A stretch of 63,265 bases of DNA from the NCBI GenBank assembly GCA_020443075.1, contig JAGRIU010000041.1:1-63265 (forward strand). Reading direction: 5' to 3'. Origin of the DNA: Alphaproteobacteria bacterium. Its GTDB lineage: Bacteria > Pseudomonadota > Alphaproteobacteria > Micavibrionales > Micavibrionaceae. Positions 43,208 through 52,833 of the stretch are shown one piece after another; positions within the stretch are counted from its first letter, which is position 1, and every line of letters starts with the position of its first letter. The translations under genes and the position numbers were made by a program. The notes beneath the pieces are model-generated. The model searched no databases, was not told the DNA's origin, and saw only the letters and a list, made by a program, of their open reading frames with translations.

Positions 43208-45412
43208 ATGGGCTTTAAAAGAACGTCCGAAGGACGCATCTTTTTTCAAGGATCCGATGATGAGCCTGCGTCGGAGCATGTGCCGCCCCGCGGAGCCAAT
43301 GATGAGGCGGGCGCTCCTGCGCCGTCGAATACCGATCCTGTTAAGCCCGAAATCTGGACCGGACATGCCATGATGAACCAGCAAACACAGCTGCAAATTG
43401 TTACGCTGCTTAAAACGCTGAACGAGCGTTTGAAAAGCACGCAGGCCGAGCGCAACCATATGCGCAAGGAACTGGAGGCTTACCGCACACTGGTCGGCGA
43501 TCTGGAGCGCAAAACCCAGCAAAGCGAGAAAGCCTACGTAGCGCTTGAAAAACGTCTGAGTACACAAGCGGAAAATAGCGAGGGGAGCGAGGCGTTTAAA
43601 ACGCTGGCCGAGGATGCGCTGCAGGAAATGGAAGAAACGCGCAAGATGTTGCTGGCGCTGGAGCAACAAACGCGGCGCAGCGAAGAAAGTCTGGCCGAAG
43701 TTAAAGACGTGGTTGAACGCCACCAGAAAGTCGGGGACCAGCTTTTGCGCAAGCAAAGCGCTCTTGAGCAATTCCAGCATAACCAGATGCGCAAGATGAA
43801 CGAGCATAATGCCGTCACGGTGAAGCTGACGCAGCGGGTCAAGAATAGCGAAGAGCGGCAAGAGAGTCTGAGCCATCAGGTCGAAAGCGCCATCAGCGAA
43901 CAAGCGCGGATCGGGCGGCGGCTGGATAAGGCCATTGAAGAGCGCGCACGGTTTATGCGCAAGCTTGAGCGTATCGAAGAAACCGCTCTGCAAACGCGGG
44001 ATTCACTGAATGCGAAGGCTATGGTTCTTTTGACCGATCAGCATATTCTAAGCCAGCGCAGCGCCGCGATTGATATTGATGAACCTTCGGCCGCCGATCA
44101 GGTGCGCGTGCAAGAAGCGATTATCCGCGCCCATCAAGACTACCCTGCTCCGTCTTTGCCGTCGCTGGAAACGCTGAAACCTTATTTGATGGGACTGGGC
44201 GTTGTGGCGTTGATGGCGGCGGTCATTGCGCTGGGCTATTACGGAATCAAAAGCGATCGTTTATCCTTTGCCTGGGGACCGGCTACGCCACAGAGTGAAC
44301 AACCGCCTGAAACGCAGGTTCCCGATACAAGCTCTTCATGGAAAATCGAAAAAGATACCTCGGCCTTTGCGCCTGCCGGCCCAACATCTGAAGACACTGC
44401 CAGTGTTCAAGATGCCGCAAAGGATTTGAATACTCTGAGCGCTGCGGATATGGCGGCTATGGCGCCGGGGCTTAATGACATCGAGCCGGGCGTACGGCCT
44501 GCGGCCAGCGCGGCCGATATTTCGAGCGAAGATGCTGCATCCGATATCCCCGCGCCGCCCGAACTTTCGAAAACGATTGAGAATCCGGTGACATCCATCA
44601 AGCCGGACCGCGCTCTGGATGGTGCTGTCAAAGCGCTGGAAGATAAAGCTTTTAGCGGCGTCGGTGAAGCCCAGCACGATCTGGCGGCGATTTATACGGC
44701 CGGACAAAGCGGGGTTCAGCAAAATTATGGACGCGCACGGGCCTGGTTTGAGCAGGCGGCGATGCGCGGGGTTGCCAATGCGGCCTATAACCTTGGTGTT
44801 TTGTATCATCAAGGGCTCGGCGTTCAAGCCAGCATTGATAAAGCGTTGCCGTGGTATAAAGTCGCCGCCGATATGGGGCATGCCGAAGCGCAGTATAATC
44901 TGGGCATTGCCTATGTCGAGGGGATTGGCGTGCCGTATAATCCTTCGCAAGCGGTGCGGTATTTTACGGGCGCGGCCGATATGGGAATTATGGAAGCAGC
45001 TTATAATCTGGGACTGATCTATGAGAACGGCCTGTTGGGACAAACCCAGCCCGATCTGGCGCTGAAATGGTATAAAACAGCGGCCGATAAAGGCAGCGTT
45101 GAGGCACGCGCGGCGCTCGTGCAGCTCTCAAAGTCTTTGAACATTGACCTAAAAGATATCAATACACTGGTCGAGAATATTGATACGCAGGAAAATCCGG
45201 TCGTTTCATCGGCGCAAAATGCACGGCAGGAGCTGGTGCAACAGGTTCAAAGCGTGCTGATGGATCGGGGCTTATATCCCGGCCCTGCGGACGGGATAAA
45301 CGGGCCGTTGACAGCCGATGCGGTGCGCAGTTACCAGCGGCAAAACGGGTTGGAAACCGACGGGCAGATCACGAAGGCTCTTTTGTCGCATATGCAAGGT
45401 CGCACCCTTTAA
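43208..45412 (+). CDS. PodJ-like polarity protein with Sel1 repeats and peptidoglycan-binding domain
   Basis: Domain order is: about 300 residues of cytoplasmic coiled coil rich in Gln/Glu/Lys/Arg; one membrane helix (LKPYLMGLGVVALMAAVIAL, near residues 322-344); an acidic linker; at least four Sel1/TPR repeats (for example GVANAAYNLGVLYHQGLGV); and a C-terminal peptidoglycan-binding domain (LYPGPADGINGPLTADAV). This matches Caulobacter PodJ, a polar scaffold, although the coiled coil here is shorter. I chose ATG 43208 with GGGAG upstream; a TTG six bases earlier is also open. A role in pole or septum organisation is inferred from the architecture. Confidence 0.8.
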   Translation: MGFKRTSEGRIFFQGSDDEPASEHVPPRGANDEAGAPAPSNTDPVKPEIWTGHAMMNQQTQLQIVTLLKTLNERLKSTQAERNHMRKELEAYRTLVGDLERKTQQSEKAYVALEKRLSTQAENSEGSEAFKTLAEDALQEMEETRKMLLALEQQTRRSEESLAEVKDVVERHQKVGDQLLRKQSALEQFQHNQMRKMNEHNAVTVKLTQRVKNSEERQESLSHQVESAISEQARIGRRLDKAIEERARFMRKLERIEETALQTRDSLNAKAMVLLTDQHILSQRSAAIDIDEPSAADQVRVQEAIIRAHQDYPAPSLPSLETLKPYLMGLGVVALMAAVIALGYYGIKSDRLSFAWGPATPQSEQPPETQVPDTSSSWKIEKDTSAFAPAGPTSEDTASVQDAAKDLNTLSAADMAAMAPGLNDIEPGVRPAASAADISSEDAASDIPAPPELSKTIENPVTSIKPDRALDGAVKALEDKAFSGVGEAQHDLAAIYTAGQSGVQQNYGRARAWFEQAAMRGVANAAYNLGVLYHQGLGVQASIDKALPWYKVAADMGHAEAQYNLGIAYVEGIGVPYNPSQAVRYFTGAADMGIMEAAYNLGLIYENGLLGQTQPDLALKWYKTAADKGSVEARAALVQLSKSLNIDLKDINTLVENIDTQENPVVSSAQNARQELVQQVQSVLMDRGLYPGPADGINGPLTADAVRSYQRQNGLETDGQITKALLSHMQGRTL

Positions 45413-45432
45413 ACAGCCCTACCCGCATAGGT

Positions 45433-46326
45433 TCAATAGCGTTCAGTGCGTCCCAGCCAGCCGCTTTTGATCCACCAATCCGGATTGTGTTCTTTGATGC
45501 TTTGCGCGGCGCTGTGCGCGGTTTTCTCGTCTTCGAAGAGGCCGAAGCACGTCGAGCCAGAACCGCTCATGCGCGCCAGCATGACTCCTTTTTGTGCGTC
45601 TATCGCTTTGAGGACATTTTCGATTTCAGGTACGATATTTTTGGCAGCGCCCTCCAGATCATTCCGGCGGTGGTGCAAAAACGAAACAAATGACTCAGCT
45701 GTTTCAAAGCTGGCGGGCACGGGTTCAACCGGTGCAAACGGGCCTTTAAAAGACCCGAAAACAGACGGAGTCGAACAGGCCTTTCCCGGATGCACGAGAA
45801 CAACCGGCACTTCCGGCAAGGGCGGTATGTCGTCCAGAATATCGCCGATACCGCGCATACGGCGCGGGCGTGATTCATAACAAACCGGCACGTCGGCCCC
45901 GAGGTTTTTCGTCAGATCGGGTAGATAGTTCGCTGCGGGCGGCAGGCTCCACCATTGGTGCAGCGCCCAGAGCACAGCCGCCGCATCGGCCGATCCACCG
46001 CCGATGCCTGCGCCCAAAGGCAGGTTCTTTGTCAGGGTCATGGAGACATCCAAAGGTTCGGCGGTGAGCCGCGCCAAGGCCCATGCGGCTTTAACTGCCA
46101 GATTGGTTGAATGCGGCGCGGTTTCTATATCCCGGCCTTGGAATGCTCCGGCAAAGGGGCCCTCGATGTGAAACGCAAAAGTTTTAGATGGCTCGAGCGT
46201 GATTTGATCGCCGATATCGGCAAAGGCGACAAGCGAATCCAAGGCGTGATAGCCATTTGGCAAACGCTGGGTTACGTGCAAATACAAATTGATTTTAGCG
46301 GGCGCGAAAACCGTGAGCGAGCGCAT
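45433..46326 (-). CDS. ispE: 4-diphosphocytidyl-2-C-methyl-D-erythritol kinase
   Basis: IspE phosphorylates CDP-methylerythritol in the MEP isoprenoid pathway. This 297-residue GHMP kinase has the N-terminal FAPAKINLYLHVTQRLPNGY, the ATP-binding LPLGAGIGGGSADAAAVLWA and the C-terminal MSGSGSTCFGLF. It follows the TPR protein gene by 27 bp on the minus strand and converges with the PodJ-like gene. The pair TPR-ispE behind ETF-QO is a common arrangement in alphaproteobacteria. Confidence 0.97.
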   Translation of the reverse strand: MRSLTVFAPAKINLYLHVTQRLPNGYHALDSLVAFADIGDQITLEPSKTFAFHIEGPFAGAFQGRDIETAPHSTNLAVKAAWALARLTAEPLDVSMTLTKNLPLGAGIGGGSADAAAVLWALHQWWSLPPAANYLPDLTKNLGADVPVCYESRPRRMRGIGDILDDIPPLPEVPVVLVHPGKACSTPSVFGSFKGPFAPVEPVPASFETAESFVSFLHHRRNDLEGAAKNIVPEIENVLKAIDAQKGVMLARMSGSGSTCFGLFEDEKTAHSAAQSIKEHNPDWWIKSGWLGRTERY

Positions 46327-46353
46327 GCGTTCTTTCGTTTTTTATTTTATCTT

Positions 46354-48249
46354 TTAAGGTGTTTCGATTTGTGAATTCGCCTCGGCCTTTTGCACAATCG
46401 TAGGCGTTCCGGCCATGCTTTGACCGGCCGGCGGCAGCCCTTCGACCAACTTGGCTTCTATTTCGCTTTTTTGCCCGTCTTCTTCGGCGTGGTTAATCGC
46501 ACGCTGCCACTGGAAGCGTGCTTCGAGTTTACGCCCGACGCGCCAATAGGCATCGCCCAGATGATCGTTAATTGTAGGATCATAGGGCATGAGTTCGACC
46601 GCTTTTTCCAGATGCGGCACGGCCTGTTTATATTCGCCCAGACGATAAAGCACCCAGCCCAAGGAGTCCGTGATGTAACCGTCATCGGGGCGCAGATTGG
46701 CCGCACGGGTGATCATATTCAGCGATTGATCCAAATTTTTACCCTGATCTGCCCAAGCATAGCCCAGATAATTCAAAATAAAGGGATGATCGGGTTTGAT
46801 GGCCAGCGCCGCTTGCAGATCTTTTTCAGCCTTGTCCCATTGGTCGAGCTGTTCATACGCCATGCCGCGCACATAATAGAGGTGCCAGTATTCATCGGGC
46901 AGAGGATCACCTAGAGCGCTCGCGGCTTTGTTGTAGTAATTCAGCGCTTTGTCGAATTCTTCGGTGCGGCGGTAAATATCGCCCATCTGGATAAGAGATT
47001 CGGCATCTTTATTGATACTATAAACACTTTCGAGCTCGGCCAGAGCTTCATCGGTTTTGCCTTCGTCTTCCAGCATATCTGCGGCCAAACGCCGGGCTTC
47101 TATATAGGCTTTGGGATCTTTTTCCGCATTGATCGTGCGATATATCCGGATCGCTTCATCTTCCTGTTCGTTGCGCGCAGCCAGTTGGGCCATCAGGAAT
47201 TGAGCCTGCGTCATGTCCGGTTCCAGATAGAGAGCCATTTCACCAAACACGCGGGCACTTTCGTCGCTGTATTCCTGTGTCAGGATCTGCGCCATGTCGA
47301 AGAGGGCTTCGGCAATTCCCTGCTCTGGTTTGGTGATATGTGTAAATAAGTCTATGCGTTGACCATTTTCAACTTTGCTTATTTTTTCCGCTACCCCCTT
47401 AATTTCTTCGGGGTCATCAAGGGTGGCTTGCGTTTCTTCATAAAGCTTTACCGCCGTTTTCAGCTTTCCAATATAGGCGTAGATATCGGCGATGCGCAGC
47501 ATATCCTCGGGGTTTATATTATCACTGGCAGCCTGCACTTTTGTCAGTAAATCCTCTACATATTCGGGGCGGTTCATGAAATCGGCAATCATGATCGCAT
47601 GATGGATATGCAGCGTATTTCCGCCAAGGCCCTCCACGTCGAATTCGCCAAGGGCAGCGCTGGTCCAGCTATAGAGCAGCGGCATGATAAAGTTGGACAG
47701 GCTTCCTCCGGGCATATCTCCAATCAAACGAGAGGCTGTTTGGTAATCCTGTTTTTTGAAAGCTTCGATCGAAAGAAACAACATGGCCAGCGCGCTTTTA
47801 TCTTCCGGTGTACCGTTTTGTCCTTCCTGAAGCTGTCTATGGGAGAGATTTTGTACTTCTCTTGCCAGATCGAAGGCTTTTTCGTACTCTCCCGCGCCCA
47901 TGGACAAAACCATCGCGCGTTTGAGCAACACGGGATCGGTTTCCCCGGTTTTATTTATCACTTTTTCGACAAAATCTTCGGCCGACTTCCAGTCATGGTG
48001 GCGTTGGGCAAAACGACCGGCCAGATAATGGCCTGAAACTGTGTCATAGCGATAGGCATGGCGGCGCAAAGCTTCTTTCAGTTGCTCTTCGCTCAAACCG
48101 CGGCTGCGGATCATCTCGTTTTCCAGATCGGTAAAACCGACTACGGTTTCCGGCACATTTTGAGGCGCTGGAGCAAATATTTTAACCAGTCCCACACCTG
48201 CGCCTGCCCCGATGAGAGCTGACACTCCTAAGATCAAAATTTTTTTCAC
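46354..48249 (-). CDS. TPR-repeat protein, membrane-anchored or exported
   Basis: The N-terminus MKKILILGVSALIGAGAGVG is a signal or anchor sequence, so the bulk is likely periplasmic. The rest of the 631-residue protein is helical, with clear tetratricopeptide repeats in the second half (for example AYEQLDQWDKAEKDLQAALA and LGYAWADQGKNLDQSLNMIT). TPR proteins of this type bind partner proteins; the partner is unknown. It lies between ETF-QO (65 bp upstream) and ispE (27 bp downstream) in the same direction. Confidence 0.9.
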   Translation of the reverse strand: MKKILILGVSALIGAGAGVGLVKIFAPAPQNVPETVVGFTDLENEMIRSRGLSEEQLKEALRRHAYRYDTVSGHYLAGRFAQRHHDWKSAEDFVEKVINKTGETDPVLLKRAMVLSMGAGEYEKAFDLAREVQNLSHRQLQEGQNGTPEDKSALAMLFLSIEAFKKQDYQTASRLIGDMPGGSLSNFIMPLLYSWTSAALGEFDVEGLGGNTLHIHHAIMIADFMNRPEYVEDLLTKVQAASDNINPEDMLRIADIYAYIGKLKTAVKLYEETQATLDDPEEIKGVAEKISKVENGQRIDLFTHITKPEQGIAEALFDMAQILTQEYSDESARVFGEMALYLEPDMTQAQFLMAQLAARNEQEDEAIRIYRTINAEKDPKAYIEARRLAADMLEDEGKTDEALAELESVYSINKDAESLIQMGDIYRRTEEFDKALNYYNKAASALGDPLPDEYWHLYYVRGMAYEQLDQWDKAEKDLQAALAIKPDHPFILNYLGYAWADQGKNLDQSLNMITRAANLRPDDGYITDSLGWVLYRLGEYKQAVPHLEKAVELMPYDPTINDHLGDAYWRVGRKLEARFQWQRAINHAEEDGQKSEIEAKLVEGLPPAGQSMAGTPTIVQKAEANSQIETP

Positions 48250-48314
48250 CGCGTTTGCTCCTGACTTTAATGTCTGTTCTTTTATGACCTTCGATTCGCC
48301 TTGTTTTCAAAGCA

Positions 48315-49952
48315 CTACATATTCGGATAATTCGGCCCGTCGCCCCCTTGCGGGCAGGTCCAGTTGATATTTTGCGACGGATCCTTGATATCACACGTCT
48401 TACAATGCACGCAATTCTGCGCGTTGATCTGGAACTTTAATTCTCCCGCATCATCCTTAATAATTTCATAAACGCCTGCCGGGCAATATCTTTGTGCCGG
48501 TTCATCATATTCCTTCAGATTGATATGGAGCGGGATGGACGGATCGGCAAGCTTGAGGTGGCAGGGCTGGTTTTCCGCGTGGTTGGTGCCGGAAAACGAC
48601 ACCGAAGTCAGACGGTCGAAGGTTAGCACGCCGTCAGGCTTCGGATAGTCGATCGGAGCGCAGTCTTTGGCTTTTTTGAGCTGGGCATAATCGGCGTGGT
48701 TTTTAAGTGTGCGCGGCAAACGCCCCTTGGTGAGGGTTTCGATGGCCGCATTGATCAAGCCCGTCCAAAGCCCCTTATGGAAGCCGGGGCGAATATTGCG
48801 CACGGCTTTGAGCTCGCTCCAGATCCATGAGGTTTCGATGGCCTTTTGATAAGCTGCGCATTCGTAACCGAAGCCTTCTTCGGCTTTCAAATATTCAACG
48901 ATGCTTTCAGCGGCAACCATGCCCGATTTCATAGCCGTGTGATTACCTTTTATTTTCGGCACATTGAGGAAGCCTGCGCTGTCGCCAATGAGCAGCCCGC
49001 CGGGAAAGGTGAGCTTTGGAATGGACTGATAGCCGCCTTCGACCAATGCGCGCGCGCCATAGGCTATGCGGCGGCCGCCTTCGAATAAAGGCTTGATCGC
49101 CGGATGGGTTTTGAAACGCTGCATTTCCTCATAGGGAGACAAATAAGGGTTTTGGTAATCCAGCCCGATAACAAAACCGACGGAGACCAGATTATCCTCC
49201 AGATGATACAGCCAAGAACCACCATAGGTTTTGCTATCCATCGGCCAGCCGATTGTGTGCAGGATCGTGCCCGGCTTATGTTTGGACGGATCGATTTCCC
49301 ACAGCTCTTTGATCCCCAGACCGTAGGTTTGCGGGTCTTTGCCTGCACGTAGATCATATTTATTGATCAAAGTCTTGGTCAAAGAACCATGACACCCTTC
49401 GGCGAAGATACACTGGCGGGCATGCAGCTCCATGCCGGGTTCAAAGCTTTCGGTTTTTTCACCGTTTTTATCCAGCCCCATATCACCTGTGGCGACGCCG
49501 ATCACCGCGCCGTTTTCGTTATAGAGCACTTCGGCGGCGGCAAATCCGGGAAAGATTTCCACGCCAAGTTCTTCGGCCTGGGTTGCCAACCAGCGCGTAA
49601 GATTGCCCAGCGAAATAATGTAGTTGCCCTTATTGTGCATTTGCGGCGGCGTCGGAAATTTAAAGGCTTTGTTTGGCGTGAGAAACAAAAAGCTGTCTTT
49701 TGCAGCCGGAGTACTCAAAGGCGCGCTCTTGTCTTTCCAATCGGGAATAAGTTCATCCAGTGCGCGGGTTTCAAAAACCGCACCGGAGAGAATATGTGCA
49801 CCGATTTCGGAGCCCTTTTCAAGGATACATACGTTGATATCGGCATCGAGTTGCTTGAGCCGGATCGCGCAGGACAGTCCGGCCGGGCCGCCGCCGACAA
49901 CAACAACATCATAGTCCATAGAGTCTCGGTCGGGGCGTATGGGGTCTGGCAT
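48315..49952 (-). CDS. Electron-transfer flavoprotein-ubiquinone oxidoreductase
   Basis: ETF-QO passes electrons from reduced ETF (fatty-acid and amino-acid oxidation) to ubiquinone. The 545-residue protein starts with the FAD-binding VVVVGGGPAGLSCAIRLKQL. It has the membrane-associating quinone region and the C-terminal 4Fe-4S ligands in NCVHCKTCDIKDPSQNINW. Domain order follows the family. It stands at the head of a minus-strand group with the TPR gene and ispE. The ETF subunits themselves are not in the window. Confidence 0.97.
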   Translation of the reverse strand: MPDPIRPDRDSMDYDVVVVGGGPAGLSCAIRLKQLDADINVCILEKGSEIGAHILSGAVFETRALDELIPDWKDKSAPLSTPAAKDSFLFLTPNKAFKFPTPPQMHNKGNYIISLGNLTRWLATQAEELGVEIFPGFAAAEVLYNENGAVIGVATGDMGLDKNGEKTESFEPGMELHARQCIFAEGCHGSLTKTLINKYDLRAGKDPQTYGLGIKELWEIDPSKHKPGTILHTIGWPMDSKTYGGSWLYHLEDNLVSVGFVIGLDYQNPYLSPYEEMQRFKTHPAIKPLFEGGRRIAYGARALVEGGYQSIPKLTFPGGLLIGDSAGFLNVPKIKGNHTAMKSGMVAAESIVEYLKAEEGFGYECAAYQKAIETSWIWSELKAVRNIRPGFHKGLWTGLINAAIETLTKGRLPRTLKNHADYAQLKKAKDCAPIDYPKPDGVLTFDRLTSVSFSGTNHAENQPCHLKLADPSIPLHINLKEYDEPAQRYCPAGVYEIIKDDAGELKFQINAQNCVHCKTCDIKDPSQNINWTCPQGGDGPNYPNM

Positions 49953-50240
49953 AAATGAGGAAACCTTAGTTTACAGGGTAATAATTTGATCAGCTTTGCC
50001 GAGTTTAGCAAAATTATAACTTTGTGACTAGCGAGGCTTTTTCGTACTTGTACATTTTGGAATGCTTGTGTAGAGTGGGCCCAGATGTTCGAGCTTTACG
50101 GTTTTAGCGCTTGGAAAATAAAAGGTTTCGCGAACTGTAATAGCTACAATTTGGTTTAATTATTAGCGCATGTCATGCGCCGCTTCCTGCTATTCGAGCA
50201 TCTTGGGGGACGCCGGCTGCTCATGCGCAGGAGACATATC
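49953..50240. other. Divergent region between ETF-QO and rne; rne leader
   Basis: These 288 bases hold no convincing gene. On the plus strand the rne leader contains a short hairpin GCGCA-TGTCA-TGCGC (50166-50180) and a weaker GAGCA/TGCTC pair (near 50197-50224) just before the ribosome binding site. RNase E mRNAs often have such leaders for feedback control, but no known motif is recognised. In-frame codons from 50175 give an Arg/Leu-rich extension unlikely to be translated. Confidence 0.45.
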
Positions 50241-52757
50241 ATGAAAAAATTGATGTTGATTGACTCAACCCATGAAGAAGAAACACGGGTTGCGCTGGTC
50301 GATAACGGGCGCCTTGAAGAATTCGATTACGAGAGCGCTTTTCGCAAACCCTTAAAGGGCAATATTTATCTGGCCAAAGTGACGCGCGTGGAGCCGTCCT
50401 TACAGGCCGCTTTTGTGAATTACGGCGGAAACCGGCACGGCTTCCTGCCTTTTTCCGAGATCCATCCCGATTATTTCCGCATTCCGATTGCCGATCGTGA
50501 AGCCTTGCTGGCCGAACAGGAAGAAGCCCTGCGCCGCCATGACGAGGAGGAAGAAGCTGCGGAAGAGAACACTGTTGAGGATGGTGACAACGCCGAAGAC
50601 AGTAGGAATAGCGCGGTGGAAATTGCCGAAGAAGATGCTGACGCAGACGTTGTTGAAGAACTGGGCGGTGATTTGGCTGTTGGCGGCAAAGACGACGATG
50701 CTGAAGAAGACCTTAAAGGCAACCTCAAGAATGAGGGTGACGAAGATAATATTGATGACTCTATCGGCAACCGCCTTGAAGAGCCTCAAGACGATGTAGA
50801 CGGCAACACCGGCAACGAGGAACAGGAGGATCGCTCCCAACGCCAGCGCGGTGGGCGCGGGCGCGGGCGTCGCAACGGTCGCGGAGGCCGCGGACGCTCT
50901 CAGCCTTACCGTTCAAAGCGTACGGAGGCTTTCGGTGAAGAACCTATGGATGAAGAGCAGCGCTTCCGTTTTAATCTGCGCCGGAAATACAAAATTCAGG
51001 AAGTCATCAAGCGCGGTCAGATTATGCTGGTCCAAGTTTCCAAAGAGGAACGCGGCAATAAGGGCGCTGCCGTGACCTCCTATTTATCTTTGCCGGGACG
51101 TTATTGCGTCTTGATGCCTAACAGTCCGCGCGGCGGCGGCGTATCGCGCAAGATTTCCAACTATAAAGACCGTGCAAAAATGCGCGAGATGATGCGCGAG
51201 CTGGAAGTGCCCAAGGGCATGTCCGTGATTTTGCGCACAGCCGGTTTGACGCGCACCAAAACCGAGATCAAGCGTGATCTGGATTATCTGATGCGGCTGT
51301 GGAACACTATCCGCGAATTGACTTTGGAGTCTTCGGCTCCAGCTCTGGTGTACGAAGAAGCCGATCTGGTCAAACGCGCTATCCGCGATATCTACACCCG
51401 CGATATCGAAGAAGTGCATGTCGCCGGAGAGGGCGGCTTCAAGACCGCCAAAGACTTCATGAAGATGATGATCCCTTCGCACGTCAAGCGCGTGATTGAA
51501 TATAAGAACGATTCAACCTCCCTGTTTAACAAATTCGGGATAGAGGCGCAGATTGCCGATATCGGTGAAACGACGGTGACTTTGAAATCCGGCGGGTATT
51601 TGATTATCAATCCGACAGAAGCTCTGGTTTCTGTCGATGTGAACTCCGGTAAAGCCACCAAGGAGCGCCACATTGAAGAAACAGCGCTGAAAACCAATTT
51701 GGAGGCTGCCGAAGAAGTCGCGCGGCAATTGCGCTTGCGCGATTTGGGCGGGTTGGTTGTCATTGACTTTATCGATATGGAAGACCGGCGCAACAACGCC
51801 AAGGTCGAGCGCAAAATGCGCGATGCGCTTTCAGGAGACAAAGCCCGCATCCAGATGGGTCGCATTTCATCCTTCGGCCTGATGGAAATGTCACGCCAGC
51901 GCATGAGCGCTTCTTTGGGTGAAACGCAGTTCGAGCCTTGTGCGCATTGCGCCGGAACTGGCCGCGTTCGCACAGCAGATGCGGCTTCTATTTTAGCCTT
52001 GCGCGCTATTGAAGATGAGGGCATTAAGGCCCGCGCCGCGGAGGTTATTGTGCATGTCTCAAGCGCCGTAGCTCTTTATATCCTGAATAACAAGCGGCAA
52101 AATCTGGCCGATATCGAAGAGCGTTATGGTTTCCGCGTCATTATCCGCGTTGACGATACGCTCGGGGCTTCGGGATGCCGCGTAGAGGTCTCCAAACCTC
52201 TCAGCCGCGACGATGACACCGACGAGGATTCCAGTGAAAAAGACCAAGCGAGCGACGATGGTAGCAGCCAAGGTCGTTCGGCTGGCCGCCGCCGCGGTCG
52301 TCGTGGAGGCCGCCGCCGGGACCGCCGCGATGGTGATGATGGTGATCGCGGGCTTTCCGAAGAGTCCCAAGAGGACAGTTCCGAAGCTGAATCTGCAGAC
52401 ACCGCACCGGAGGATGATAAAAAATCTCCTGCAAAACGAACTCGCAAAAGCGCGGCGAAGAAGGTCGAAAAAACCGAAGAAACAGGCGTTGACGCCAATA
52501 AAAAACCTGCCGCTAAGAAAACAGCATCCCAAAAGGACGATGTTGCTGAAAAACCCGGTGAAGAGAGCGCAGAGAAGCCTAAAAAAACCCGTAAAGCGCC
52601 TGTAAAACCGGCCAAGGCGTCGAATGATGACAAACCGGATGTGCTTGAAAAAAAGTCTACGGCCAAAACCAAAGACGATACGCCCAAGGATTACGAAAAT
52701 GTCAATGAAGCGCCCAAGACCAAGAAAAAGGGTTGGTGGAACAAGCTGACAGACTAG
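50241..52757 (+). CDS. rne: Ribonuclease E
   Basis: RNase E starts decay and processing of many RNAs and scaffolds the degradosome. I chose ATG 50241 (MKKLMLIDSTHEEETRVALV) with GGAG upstream, giving 838 residues. The catalytic core has the DNase-I-like domain (SVDVNSGKATKERHIEETAL, then VVIDFIDMEDRRNNAKVE) and the zinc link CAHCAGTGR. The S1 domain is split by about 150 residues, first acidic (EEEEAAEENTVEDGDNAEDS) and then Arg/Gly-rich, as in other alphaproteobacteria but long. The C-terminus is basic and Lys/Ala-rich, a presumed RNA- and partner-binding tail. Confidence 0.97.
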   Translation: MKKLMLIDSTHEEETRVALVDNGRLEEFDYESAFRKPLKGNIYLAKVTRVEPSLQAAFVNYGGNRHGFLPFSEIHPDYFRIPIADREALLAEQEEALRRHDEEEEAAEENTVEDGDNAEDSRNSAVEIAEEDADADVVEELGGDLAVGGKDDDAEEDLKGNLKNEGDEDNIDDSIGNRLEEPQDDVDGNTGNEEQEDRSQRQRGGRGRGRRNGRGGRGRSQPYRSKRTEAFGEEPMDEEQRFRFNLRRKYKIQEVIKRGQIMLVQVSKEERGNKGAAVTSYLSLPGRYCVLMPNSPRGGGVSRKISNYKDRAKMREMMRELEVPKGMSVILRTAGLTRTKTEIKRDLDYLMRLWNTIRELTLESSAPALVYEEADLVKRAIRDIYTRDIEEVHVAGEGGFKTAKDFMKMMIPSHVKRVIEYKNDSTSLFNKFGIEAQIADIGETTVTLKSGGYLIINPTEALVSVDVNSGKATKERHIEETALKTNLEAAEEVARQLRLRDLGGLVVIDFIDMEDRRNNAKVERKMRDALSGDKARIQMGRISSFGLMEMSRQRMSASLGETQFEPCAHCAGTGRVRTADAASILALRAIEDEGIKARAAEVIVHVSSAVALYILNNKRQNLADIEERYGFRVIIRVDDTLGASGCRVEVSKPLSRDDDTDEDSSEKDQASDDGSSQGRSAGRRRGRRGGRRRDRRDGDDGDRGLSEESQEDSSEAESADTAPEDDKKSPAKRTRKSAAKKVEKTEETGVDANKKPAAKKTASQKDDVAEKPGEESAEKPKKTRKAPVKPAKASNDDKPDVLEKKSTAKTKDDTPKDYENVNEAPKTKKKGWWNKLTD

Positions 52758-52800
52758 TCCACGGGTTCGTAAACCGCCTGTTTGTACGCATTTAAGAAAG

Positions 52801-52833
52801 CCGTCTGCCGTTTAATAACGCGGACGGTTTTTT
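52801..52833 (+). terminator. Terminator after rne
   Basis: CCGTC (52801-52805) pairs with GACGG (52823-52827), with further pairing inside, followed by TTTTTT. It lies 44 bp after the rne stop. Confidence 0.85.

Noticed and set aside
50175-50240. Upstream extension of RNase E
   Set aside because: The 22 extra residues are Arg/Leu-rich and not family-like; the ATG at 50241 has its own GGAG.
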